Positions 1 through 7,130 of a stretch of DNA of 64,000 nt are shown here, one piece after another. This DNA comes from Roseiconus lacunae (GTDB taxonomy: Bacteria; Planctomycetota; Planctomycetia; Pirellulales; Pirellulaceae). The first letter of the stretch is position 1. Each line of letters begins with the position of its first letter. Location: contig NZ_VSZO01000001.1 in the NCBI RefSeq assembly GCF_008312935.1, forward strand, positions 930,001 to 994,000, read 5' to 3'. The translations under genes were made by a program, and so were the position numbers. Under the pieces are notes generated by a model that saw nothing but the letters and a program-made list of their open reading frames with translations, made no database searches and was not told the DNA's origin.

Positions 1-1137
1 TGTAGTGGCAATCTTTCCCCGTGCCGTTTCATCGCGTTTTCGTTTGTACCAACTTTCACTCGAAGCCCCGGAGCCGAGGGAGTGAATTGCCATCGAGCGA
101 TTGGAATTCGAAGCTGGGGCAGAAAGCGTCATCCCCCCCGCCGCTGCTTGGGCATTTTGCCTCGACAGTGGCCCTGATAGGCTGGCTGCCCGCTGGTCGA
201 TCGAAGATCCCGGACCAATCAGACTCGCTTGCCGGATTTGTGCCTTGCCGGTGTTCGTTGATTCCGCCGAGGCAAGCGTTACCGAGCCACGACGATTCGA
301 CGCGACATAGCCTTCGACTGATCCGCTGCCATCAGAAACCCAGTTGAGCCAGTTTTCCTGAAGGTCTGACAACGACTCATATCCATAGTGCTTTTGCACG
401 TTGCCGGTCCATGACCGAGATTGCATCCAGTCTTCGAGAAACTCAATAAATCGCCGCGGCCCTTGTTGTTCAACCAAGAACCGGCACACCGAATAGCCTT
501 GGGCGTACATCGGCAACATGTCCTGGGGATACTCGGTCAACAGGAACAATCGGTTCATCGCGATCCCGCGATCGGTGCGCAGAAACTCTCGCAGTTTTCG
601 TTCGTGTTTGTTGCGTTCGGCGGCGTGCTCCACCGTCGTACAAATACCTTCGTCGGCCCAGCGTGGCAGCGGTCGCCCAAAGTGGGTTGCCATCACCGTA
701 TGCGTGACTTCGTGGGGTAAAACGCTGTCAAGAATTCGCTCGGTCGTTCCGATCACTTCCATCCGAAAGTTGCTGACCGGACGAGGGTTGTACGTTGTGG
801 CACCCTGGGCGGCCAATCGAGGTCCGCTGATCACTTTGATCGGGCACGGTTGGGGCCAGGGCGGCAGTTCTTTACCAAGCCAGTATTCGGCAAGCTCGCG
901 ACGGTACCGCTCGGCATGTGTCGCGACGGCATCCGCCAACGCTTGAGTGTCCGCTTCGACATAGAAATTCTGGCTGCGTTTCGACGCCGCGTCACTTGTT
1001 GTGACACCTGTCACAATACAAGCAAAGACGAGCCAGACGAAACTTCGGTGAAAGACCGAACCGATGACGCGACGACGTGCGGCGGCAAGACTGTTCGTTG
1101 CGCAATCGGCAACTGCTCGACCTACAGTGGCATCCAT
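1..1137 (-). CDS. Putative secreted zinc metallopeptidase (DUF1570/gluzincin-like), 3' end missing
   Basis: The frame is open from an ATG at 1137 to the window edge, 379 codons with no stop, so the C-terminus lies outside. I chose this ATG because GGAG stands a few bases upstream. Residues 1-25 are basic, then a hydrophobic stretch (about 30-45, containing WLVFACIVTGV) looks like a signal peptide or membrane anchor. Around residue 138 is HEVTH, the HExxH zinc-binding signature, followed by RWADEGI; a glutamate about 20 residues after HExxH is typical of gluzincin peptidases. Planctomycetes encode many DUF1570 proteins with this layout. I infer a periplasmic or extracellular peptidase fold. 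Activity and substrate cannot be read from the sequence. Confidence 0.6.
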   Translation of the reverse strand, partial: MDATVGRAVADCATNSLAAARRRVIGSVFHRSFVWLVFACIVTGVTTSDAASKRSQNFYVEADTQALADAVATHAERYRRELAEYWLGKELPPWPQPCPIKVISGPRLAAQGATTYNPRPVSNFRMEVIGTTERILDSVLPHEVTHTVMATHFGRPLPRWADEGICTTVEHAAERNKHERKLREFLRTDRGIAMNRLFLLTEYPQDMLPMYAQGYSVCRFLVEQQGPRRFIEFLEDWMQSRSWTGNVQKHYGYESLSDLQENWLNWVSDGSGSVEGYVASNRRGSVTLASAESTNTGKAQIRQASLIGPGSSIDQRAASLSGPLSRQNAQAAAGGMTLSAPASNSNRSMAIHSLGSGASSESWYKRKRDETARGKIATT

Positions 1138-1416
1138 GCCGGAGGACTCCCGGTTTGTGTTCTGGCAACGTCATGCAAGCAAAGCCACATCCGTTGCGGC
1201 GTCTGCGAGCGACGTTTTGGGAGTCTAGGGATCAGGCCGAGTGACAGAAAGAGAAGTTTTTCAGGAATTGGCTCAAGACCAACCGTGCTGAATGACGAGC
1301 GGTTGCGAGCGAACCGTCCGTCCTCTGTCCTGCAAGTGACTTCAAGCGATGAACCAGCAGAGTCGACCGCCTATCCCCGCGATGCACGGGGGTTTGGCCG
1401 ATTCTGACATTCAAAC

Positions 1417-2196
1417 TTAGGCACCCATTTTGGCTTTCGTCCGAGCTTCTCGAAGGCCTCGGCTGAGGATATCACGTAGCATTGGCGAGCAATCTTCGTA
1501 CTTCGTTTGATCGGGTGCGCCGTTGCTGTACTGATAAATCGCGTCGCGGGGTTTGACGCCCAAGGCGATCAACGAACTGCTGACCGTCCCGTAGTCTTTG
1601 TTGCGAACGACCATGCTCGGCCGACCAGGGCCGACCGGCGCTCGAGCAAAAACACGACTCGCCACGGCAAGGAATTTAACCGGCGAATCGAGCGTCTGAA
1701 GCGTCAGAAGTCGACGTGCCATACAGACCCGCTCGTCATCGGGATCGTTCAAGTTATGGTTGCCGATGATGTTCAGCCCAGGCTGAAGGTCGACTACTTC
1801 TTGACGCTGATCCGAGTAGATCGCATAACCTGATTTGGCGTCGGCGATCACGAGATTGCAGCCCTCGTACTGGGTTTCGGCAAGTTCACCGAGAGCCTTT
1901 TCGAGTGCACGCGATGCTGTCGTGCACCGCAACAAATCCATCGCAAGCGAGCCGCGTGAGCGTTGACCGAACAACGGCATCGCCGTCGCCCGGTTGCAAA
2001 CCCCGACAAATAAGCCATTCTGATTCACACCAAGCCACGTACCGCCAGCTTTTTGATCGATCCCACACAGGACTCGGGGCTTTCCAGATTGGATCGAAGG
2101 CGTCAGACTTGGTCTGTCAAAATATTCCTCTCGATTGGCGGCAACAAGAATCGGACTTTCGGGGACCAATTGATACTGAACGGCCAATAAGCACAT
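1417..2196 (-). CDS. NRDE family protein (TANGO2-like, DUF833)
   Basis: The protein starts MCLLAVQYQ, contains ANREEYFDRP near residue 20 and TWLGVNQNGLF near residue 55; these are hallmarks of the NRDE/TANGO2 family. The family motif Asn-Arg-Asp-Glu reads NREE here. The frame extends 24 residues further upstream, but members normally begin Met-Cys, where Cys2 may act as an N-terminal nucleophile, so I placed the start at the ATG at 2196. Length, about 259 residues, is normal. The biochemical role of the family is unsettled; mitochondrial TANGO2 has been linked to haem and lipid handling. It stands alone on this strand with no obvious partner. Confidence 0.85.
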   Translation of the reverse strand: MCLLAVQYQLVPESPILVAANREEYFDRPSLTPSIQSGKPRVLCGIDQKAGGTWLGVNQNGLFVGVCNRATAMPLFGQRSRGSLAMDLLRCTTASRALEKALGELAETQYEGCNLVIADAKSGYAIYSDQRQEVVDLQPGLNIIGNHNLNDPDDERVCMARRLLTLQTLDSPVKFLAVASRVFARAPVGPGRPSMVVRNKDYGTVSSSLIALGVKPRDAIYQYSNGAPDQTKYEDCSPMLRDILSRGLREARTKAKMGA

Positions 2197-2613
2197 CGGG
2201 AACTTCTTTTCAAAGATCAGTTGGTTGCAATGAAACCGCGAACACTTCGTCGGCGTTTTGCCGCTCAAAGTCGTTCACGACGCACGCCAATCTATCTGCG
2301 TCACGCTACAACCTGCACCCCCTGACAGGGGGTTCGATAGGAAAAACCGACCTAAATTCGGCTCCAAGGATGTCCACGCTCACCACTGGGCAAGCTTTTC
2401 GGACAAACAGTGTCCAAAACACCACCCATTCTAGGGTACTCAAACATCCCAAATAACCTATTTCCAACCGGCACGTTCTCGATATTCGCGATGCGGGTTT
2501 CGTTCTCGTGTGAGTTTTGCTTGAGCTCGAATCTTGGCCGGTACTTATAGCACTCGCTATAGAAAGTTGGTCGACGCCTCCCCCTTGGTGCTCCGTTAAC
2601 CTTTTAAGAATTC

Positions 2614-2667
2614 GGATTAGCCGCGGTTGCGGTGCAAAAACCGGAGCTAACGTCCGTCGGCTGACGA
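2614..2667 (+). repeat. Dispersed hairpin repeat, shortened copy
   Basis: It begins GGATTAGCCG and ends CCGTCGGCTGACGA, with the inner CGGTTGCGGTGCAA arm intact. About 12 bases of the left stem are missing compared with the copies at 9309 and 10066. Confidence 0.7.
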
Positions 2668-2688
2668 GCATGAGACCGGGTGATTATT

Positions 2689-2724
2689 CGGAAACCGTCG
2701 CCAACGCCATTCGGCTAGTTCTAA
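2689..2724 (-). repeat. Dispersed hairpin repeat, half copy in reverse orientation
   Basis: The reverse complement reads TTAGAACTAGCCGAATGGCG, then TTGGCGACGGTTTCCG. This matches the left half of the full copies, with an insertion near its end. It lies 21 bases after the copy at 2614. Confidence 0.5.
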
Positions 2725-2741
2725 ATGCACTGGAGCTAAAG

Positions 2742-3053
2742 CTAATCGTCCTCGCCATAGAGCATTGAGAATTGGAACAGTCCCGAGGAGTGCCCGTCGC
2801 TAAATTCAATGTTGTAAGCGTAAGTTCCTACCGGTCGCATCGAGACGATCTTTAGCGGTTGTGCCTCGGCGGCGGTTAGCACCGGCAATACCGGACGCGA
2901 TTTCACTTCACCGCGTTTTTTTTCTCGACACGTCGCACACGGGCAAGATGCTCGCAATTTAGCAACGGTCCACCGCGTGACCTTCCCGTCAGACCATTGA
3001 ATGACTATGGCGGTCTCTCCGTCGCGTGTAATGGACTCGGGGGTAACGTTCAT
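2742..3053 (-). CDS. DUF971 domain protein (gamma-butyrobetaine hydroxylase-like N-terminal domain)
   Basis: About 103 residues from the ATG at 3053. The sequence carries the DUF971/GBBH-N pattern: an early IQWSDGK strand, then LRASCPCATCREKKRG near residue 35 with three closely spaced cysteines, and a C-terminal YNIEFSDGHSSGLF. The family is small, probably metal-binding, and found alone or fused to Fe-S and dioxygenase proteins; its role in bacteria is not firmly known. The start was chosen because this ATG overlaps the TGA of the sulfatase gene in an ATGA arrangement, implying translational coupling; a GTG at 3077 is possible but adds nothing family-like. Confidence 0.85.
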   Translation of the reverse strand: MNVTPESITRDGETAIVIQWSDGKVTRWTVAKLRASCPCATCREKKRGEVKSRPVLPVLTAAEAQPLKIVSMRPVGTYAYNIEFSDGHSSGLFQFSMLYGEDD

Positions 3054-4504
3054 TCGCTCTTCGTTTGCGGTGACCACCAGCGGTCGAGCTGCCTGCGCAG
3101 TTGCTCGACACGTGATCGATACTCAGTCTGGATCGCCAAGTTGACCTGTTCGTCTGGATCATCGTCCAGATCAAATAACTGAACCTGATCGACATAGTCT
3201 CCCCAAATCTTCCCTTGTTGGGAATGAGGTACGATCAGTTTGAATCGTCCTTGGCGAACCCATCGATAGGCAACATTCAAGTCGGGGCGGCCGAGTCGAC
3301 TGGCATCCCCCGGATAGACCGCGCCGAAGACTGCACGTGCATCGAACTCAGTCGCTGTTGTTTGCTGCCCTGTTGCGATCGGCCAAAGGCTTTGGCCGGG
3401 GTATTTCGCCACTTCGATTGATTCAATTTGTGCGGTTGCTTCAAGGATCGTCGGAACGATATCCACACTGCTCACCAAGCAACTTTGTTGTTGCGGTCGT
3501 GTGACGCCTTGTTGATAGATGACGACCGGTGTCCGCAACCCGTTTTCGAAAGGCGACCGTTTACTCCGATGGGTGTAGTTGAAACCATGCCCATCGCGCA
3601 TTGGTTTGGTGGCGTCGGGTCGAAAACCATTGTCGACCACCAGTACAAACAGCGTCGGCCGAGTTTGATACCGCCGTGTTAATTCGATCAACTCTCCAAC
3701 GCTGGCATCGAATTGGCTGCACGCGGCATAGTAGGCCCTCAAGTGAGTTGGTACCGACTTGTCATAGCGATCGAAAAACGTTTTCGGGCTATCGTGTGGC
3801 AAGTGTGGCAAAAATGGCGCGTACCAGACGAATGCCGGTTCGTCGTTCGCTTGTGTCTCTCGCAAGAAGGTTTCGATCGGTCGCATGGTTTGTCGTCCGA
3901 TCGCAAGTCCGGCGTCACCGTTGCCGTGGGCGACCCAATCACCGTTTGAAAGTTGCTTGTTGCCGTACTTAGCGTTGGGCTGGTACCGGCCCGTTGTCAT
4001 GCCTTCGGTGAATCCGGCGTTTGACCAATGCCCTTCCCAATACTTACCGGTTTGCAAACATCGATACCCGGCCTTGGTAAGCATACGGGGCAATGTCGCT
4101 TGGTCTTCAATCAAGTGATCGGTCGTCGCCCGCGCGGTTTCATATTGCTGCCGATCCATCGTCCGCGTCAGCTTGGAAAACCCCGGAGGTGGATGATTGA
4201 AGAAAACACCATGTTGATGCGGATAAAGCCCGGTCAGCAACGTGACCAAAGAGGGCCGACAAACACTCGCAGGCACATAGCCATGTGTAAACACGGTGCC
4301 ACGCTGGGCGAGTGCATCTAGATTCGGTGTCTGGACTACGGGATTGCCCATGAACCCGAAATCCCCGAAGGCCTGATCATCCGAGATGATTAGTACAACA
4401 TTGGGTAGTCGCGGCGATTTCTCTTCTGATGATCTGACAATTCGTTGGGCTGACAGTGCGGCACCGAATTCAATCACCAGAAAACCAATCAGGAGCCACC
4501 GCAT
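3050..4504 (-). CDS. Secreted sulfatase (arylsulfatase family)
   Basis: 484 residues with a hydrophobic N-terminal leader (about 3-18) and the sulfatase opening PNVVLIISDDQAFGDFG, whose paired Asp residues bind the active-site metal. The modification motif is SVCRPSLVTLLTG near residue 82: the Cys that would become formylglycine is present, but the usual C-x-P-S-R has Leu in place of Arg. Later motifs include a DNGFRPD metal-site region and GHGFNYTHRSKRSPFENGLRTP. Planctomycetes typically use many such enzymes on sulfated algal polysaccharides; the substrate here is unknown. Its stop overlaps the start of the DUF971 gene. No sulfatase-maturation enzyme is encoded nearby. Confidence 0.9.
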   Translation of the reverse strand: MRWLLIGFLVIEFGAALSAQRIVRSSEEKSPRLPNVVLIISDDQAFGDFGFMGNPVVQTPNLDALAQRGTVFTHGYVPASVCRPSLVTLLTGLYPHQHGVFFNHPPPGFSKLTRTMDRQQYETARATTDHLIEDQATLPRMLTKAGYRCLQTGKYWEGHWSNAGFTEGMTTGRYQPNAKYGNKQLSNGDWVAHGNGDAGLAIGRQTMRPIETFLRETQANDEPAFVWYAPFLPHLPHDSPKTFFDRYDKSVPTHLRAYYAACSQFDASVGELIELTRRYQTRPTLFVLVVDNGFRPDATKPMRDGHGFNYTHRSKRSPFENGLRTPVVIYQQGVTRPQQQSCLVSSVDIVPTILEATAQIESIEVAKYPGQSLWPIATGQQTTATEFDARAVFGAVYPGDASRLGRPDLNVAYRWVRQGRFKLIVPHSQQGKIWGDYVDQVQLFDLDDDPDEQVNLAIQTEYRSRVEQLRRQLDRWWSPQTKSE

Positions 4505-4656
4505 CGCACACGCCTCAGTTCAATTTATCTGAATTCTATTCACGGCAGTGCCAATTGGCTGACCCCAATTGAATGAGTCGAAGCCGCGGATGCTGATTTC
4601 GGTTTGGAGTTCAGCATCGGCCACATGAAATTCGCCACGCCTATGCCGCATTCGTC

Positions 4657-4716
4657 GTAGCGGAAACCGCCGTGGCAGAAACTGCCGACGGCCTGTTGAT
4701 TTAGTCGAATGGAGCG
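4657..4716 (+). repeat. GTAGCGGAA repeat, joined to hairpin repeat
   Basis: It begins GTAGCGGAAACCGCCGTGGC and continues through TGTTGATTTAGTCGAATGG. The first part matches copies at 54910 and 57372; the second part matches the flank of the hairpin copies at 9979 and, reversed, 33901. Confidence 0.65.
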
Positions 4717-4723
4717 ATTCAAA

Positions 4724-4790
4724 GATCAGCCGACAGGCATTCGCCCAGGCTTGCGCGGAAGAACCGCTCGCGATCGCGTTTGCGGCTGAT
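4724..4790 (-). repeat. Dispersed hairpin repeat
   Basis: On the plus strand it reads from GATCAGCCGACAGGCAT to TGCGGCTGAT; the two ends are inverted copies (ATCAGCCG / CGGCTGAT), so a transcript could fold into a long imperfect stem. Confidence 0.75.
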
Positions 4791-4847
4791 GAAAACAACA
4801 AGCCGTCGGCGAGTTCCGCTACCCTAAGTGCAACTTCAAACCAATCA

Positions 4848-5420
4848 CTACGCGACCGCTTCGCGTGCTTTTTCTAGCAAGTCGATCCAAGGTCCGATGT
4901 AGTGGCCGTTGTCGTGAAAGGTGCGACCACTCACCAAATTTCCGTCGATCACGCAGGGAGCGTCGACAAAGATCCCGCCACAAACTTCGAGATCGAATTT
5001 GCATTTGGGCACGGTCGCCATCTTTCGTCCCCGAACGCAATCGGCGTACGCCGGTATTTCGACACCATGACAAACACTGGCGATCGGTTTGCCTTCGGCA
5101 AAAAAGTGCTTGGTTGCCCGTACCAAGTCTTCGTCGTAACGGATGTACTCGGGGGCTCGGCCGCCGCTGAAGAGAATCCCGAGATACTCCGCCGGATCGA
5201 TTGCTGAAAACGCGACATCGGCTTCCAACGTATAGCCTTCCCATTCCTTGGTTATCGTCCATCCCGGTTTGACTTCGTGGAGGACCATCTGATAGCGCCG
5301 GCGTTCTGGGGCGGCAACGACCGGCTGGAATCCTGATTCGATCAATCGGTAATACGGATACATCGTGTCGAGCGTTTCGGTGGCATCACCGATGATGATC
5401 AGGACTTTCTCTTGAGACAT
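4848..5420 (-). CDS. DJ-1/PfpI family protein
   Basis: About 190 residues from the ATG at 5420; a TTG five codons upstream is a less likely start. The protein has the single-domain DJ-1/PfpI fold pattern: an N-terminal VLIIIGDATETLDTMYP strand-turn, GILFSGGRAPEYIRYDE near residue 85, and the nucleophile elbow ASVCHGVEI near residue 115, with the conserved Cys followed by His. The C-terminal VSGRTFHDNGHYIGPW is family-like. Members include deglycases, chaperones and cysteine hydrolases; the sequence does not decide between these. It lies downstream of recA on the same strand but is separated from it by a strong terminator, so it should have its own promoter. Confidence 0.85.
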   Translation of the reverse strand: MSQEKVLIIIGDATETLDTMYPYYRLIESGFQPVVAAPERRRYQMVLHEVKPGWTITKEWEGYTLEADVAFSAIDPAEYLGILFSGGRAPEYIRYDEDLVRATKHFFAEGKPIASVCHGVEIPAYADCVRGRKMATVPKCKFDLEVCGGIFVDAPCVIDGNLVSGRTFHDNGHYIGPWIDLLEKAREAVA

Positions 5421-5543
5421 AGCTATCGATCGCAAGCAATGGGGAAAACGAGTTCAGATTTCGCATGATGACCGATCGCAACGCCGTTTGCAGCGACCGA
5501 GCAGCAAAATTCATTGTTGATCGATCGTTTTGTCGAACGATGA

Positions 5544-5574
5544 CAAAAAAAGCCAGCGGTCATCCGCTGGCTTT
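5544..5574 (-). terminator. Intrinsic terminator of recA
   Basis: On the minus strand, a perfect 11-bp stem (AAAGCCAGCGG / CCGCTGGCTTT) with a four-base loop is followed by seven T residues. It lies about 50 bases after the recA stop codon. Confidence 0.9.
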
Positions 5575-5624
5575 CGAATTTGATCTCTGAGCACCGTCGA
5601 TTGGACGATGCCACCGATGGATGA

Positions 5625-6737
5625 CTAAGAGTTTGCGACCTCTTCGGAGTCTAACTCACTGGCGTCATCGACCATCGGAGCTTCGTCGACCGGTGGTCCG
5701 AAACCACCTTCGGCCATGACCTTCCGTTTGATCTCATCGGCGACGTCGGTATTTTCGATCAAGAAGTTTCGTGCTTTCTCTTTCCCTTGGCCAAGGTAAG
5801 TTTCGCCATACTTGAACCATGCACCGCTTCGCGAAACGACTTTGTGATTCGTCCCCAAGTCCAGCAAATCACCTTCGTAGCTAATGCCGTTGGTGTGCAT
5901 CATGTCGAACTCGGCAATTCGGAACGGTGGTGCGACTTTGTTTTTGACGATCTTTGCTTTGACGCGCTGACCGACCTGCTCTTCGCCATCTTTAAGGGCA
6001 CCGATTCGGCGAACATCGATCCGGCAGGAACTGTAAAACTTTAGCGCCCGACCGCCGGGGGTCGTTTCAGGACTACCAAACATCACCCCGACCTTTTCAC
6101 GGATCTGGTTGATGAAGATCACCGCACATTTGCTCTTCGCGATCGCACCGGTCAGTTTCCGCAACGCTTGACTCATCAAACGAGCTTGCAAACCTACGTG
6201 GCTATCACCGATCTCGCCTTCAAGTTCTTTCTTGGGAACGAGGGCGGCGACCGAGTCGATCACGATCACATCGACGGCGTTGCTTTTGACCAGCATTTCG
6301 CAGATCTGCATCGCCTCTTCGCCGCTGCCCGGCTGACTGACCAACAGCGTATCCAACTCGACCCCGAGCTTTTTGGCCCAGGACGGATCGAAGGCATGCT
6401 CCGCGTCGACGATCGCCGCGATGCCACCTTGTTTTTGTGCTTCGCCACAAACGTGCAACGCCAACGTCGTTTTACCGCTCGATTCCGGACCATAGATTTC
6501 GATGATCCGTCCACGCGGGATACCTTGTCCGCCGAGCGCCATATCCAACGACAAACTGCCCGTCGGAATGCCTTCGATATCTAAGTGAGTTGACGCTCCC
6601 AAGGGCATGATTGCACCCTCACCGAACGTCTTGTCGATCTGCTGGAGGGTGGTCGCCAATCCAGGCTCACGCTCCAAAACCGCTTTCAACTTTGGATCAA
6701 CCTTCGGAGCCTTGCTGGTCGCTTTTTTCTTTGCCAT
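5625..6737 (-). CDS. recA: Recombinase RecA
   Basis: 370 residues, full length for RecA. It binds single-stranded DNA, catalyses strand exchange and stimulates LexA-type self-cleavage. Visible are the N-terminal helix region, the Walker A motif GPESSGKT at 83-90, the MAW-like [22 protein letters not shown] segment with the L2 DNA-binding loop, and the usual acidic C-terminal tail. The start ATG is preceded by GAAGGAAGC, a good ribosome binding site. A strong terminator follows the gene. The DinG-type helicase gene is divergent across a 393-bp region, a plausible place for shared damage-responsive control, but I could not identify a LexA box. Confidence 0.98.
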   Translation of the reverse strand: MAKKKATSKAPKVDPKLKAVLEREPGLATTLQQIDKTFGEGAIMPLGASTHLDIEGIPTGSLSLDMALGGQGIPRGRIIEIYGPESSGKTTLALHVCGEAQKQGGIAAIVDAEHAFDPSWAKKLGVELDTLLVSQPGSGEEAMQICEMLVKSNAVDVIVIDSVAALVPKKELEGEIGDSHVGLQARLMSQALRKLTGAIAKSKCAVIFINQIREKVGVMFGSPETTPGGRALKFYSSCRIDVRRIGALKDGEEQVGQRVKAKIVKNKVAPPFRIAEFDMMHTNGISYEGDLLDLGTNHKVVSRSGAWFKYGETYLGQGKEKARNFLIENTDVADEIKRKVMAEGGFGPPVDEAPMVDDASELDSEEVANS

Positions 6738-7130
6738 CTTTTGCTTCCTTCTCTGCCACGTTGAAAAATGTCGGCGGTGATCTTATGGATAACACCGGTT
6801 CGCACCCCTTCCGTCTCCCTGGCACCCCCAGAGCGGACTGGTCGCTTCCACCGACTGTGAAACTTACCCGCGACTGCCAATAGTCACAACCAAACAAGCG
6901 TGGAAAACTTGTCGGCGACAGTAGATTTATCGCGTGCGCTTGGACACAACTGGTCATCGCACAACTTGAAGCCGCCGCGAATATTCTACGACCTCGCCAA
7001 TCAGTCTCCCCCGACCGCTGAAAACCTCGACGCCTACGATCGCGTTTCCCGACGAGTGGTTCGTCACCTCTGGTTTGCTAGCAAACTCGCTCGTCAAGAT
7101 CGCTGTTCAATCCGCTAGCGATGTGCGTGC
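6738..7130. other. recA-dinG divergent intergenic region
   Basis: No gene is supported in these 393 bases. A GTG-started 72-codon frame at 6900-7118 has no recognisable features. The region must hold the promoters of recA and the helicase. At 6899-6911 lies the reverse complement of CAAGTTTTCCACG, the same 13-mer as at 17900-17912 in the candidate origin. Near 6788 is TTATGGATAA, close to a DnaA box. Confidence 0.5.

Larger units (their letters stand above)
2197..2741. other. Intergenic region with repeats
   Basis: No gene is recognised in these 545 bases. A short GC-rich inverted repeat lies at 2317-2333 (ACCCCC, five-base loop, GGGGGT) without a T-tract, so it is not a convincing terminator. 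Two diverged copies of the window-wide hairpin repeat lie at 2614-2667 and 2689-2724. Promoters for the NRDE gene should lie here but I cannot identify them. Confidence 0.5.
4505..4847. other. Intergenic region with composite repeat
   Basis: No gene is recognised. Most of the 343 bases is occupied by the two repeat types described separately at 4657-4716 and 4724-4790. The 3' flank (4811-4826) carries GGCGAGTTCCGCTACC, the reverse complement of the GTAGCGGAA start of the second repeat type. Confidence 0.5.

Noticed and set aside
850-1407. Plus-strand frame of 185 codons
   Set aside because: It runs antisense to the better supported zinc-peptidase gene with its HEVTH motif, and has no recognisable domain.
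2317-2333. GC-rich hairpin as a terminator
   Set aside because: No T-tract follows on either strand, and no gene end is near.
6738-7130. LexA box between recA and dinG
   Set aside because: I found no palindrome matching known LexA sites; the planctomycete consensus is not certain to me.
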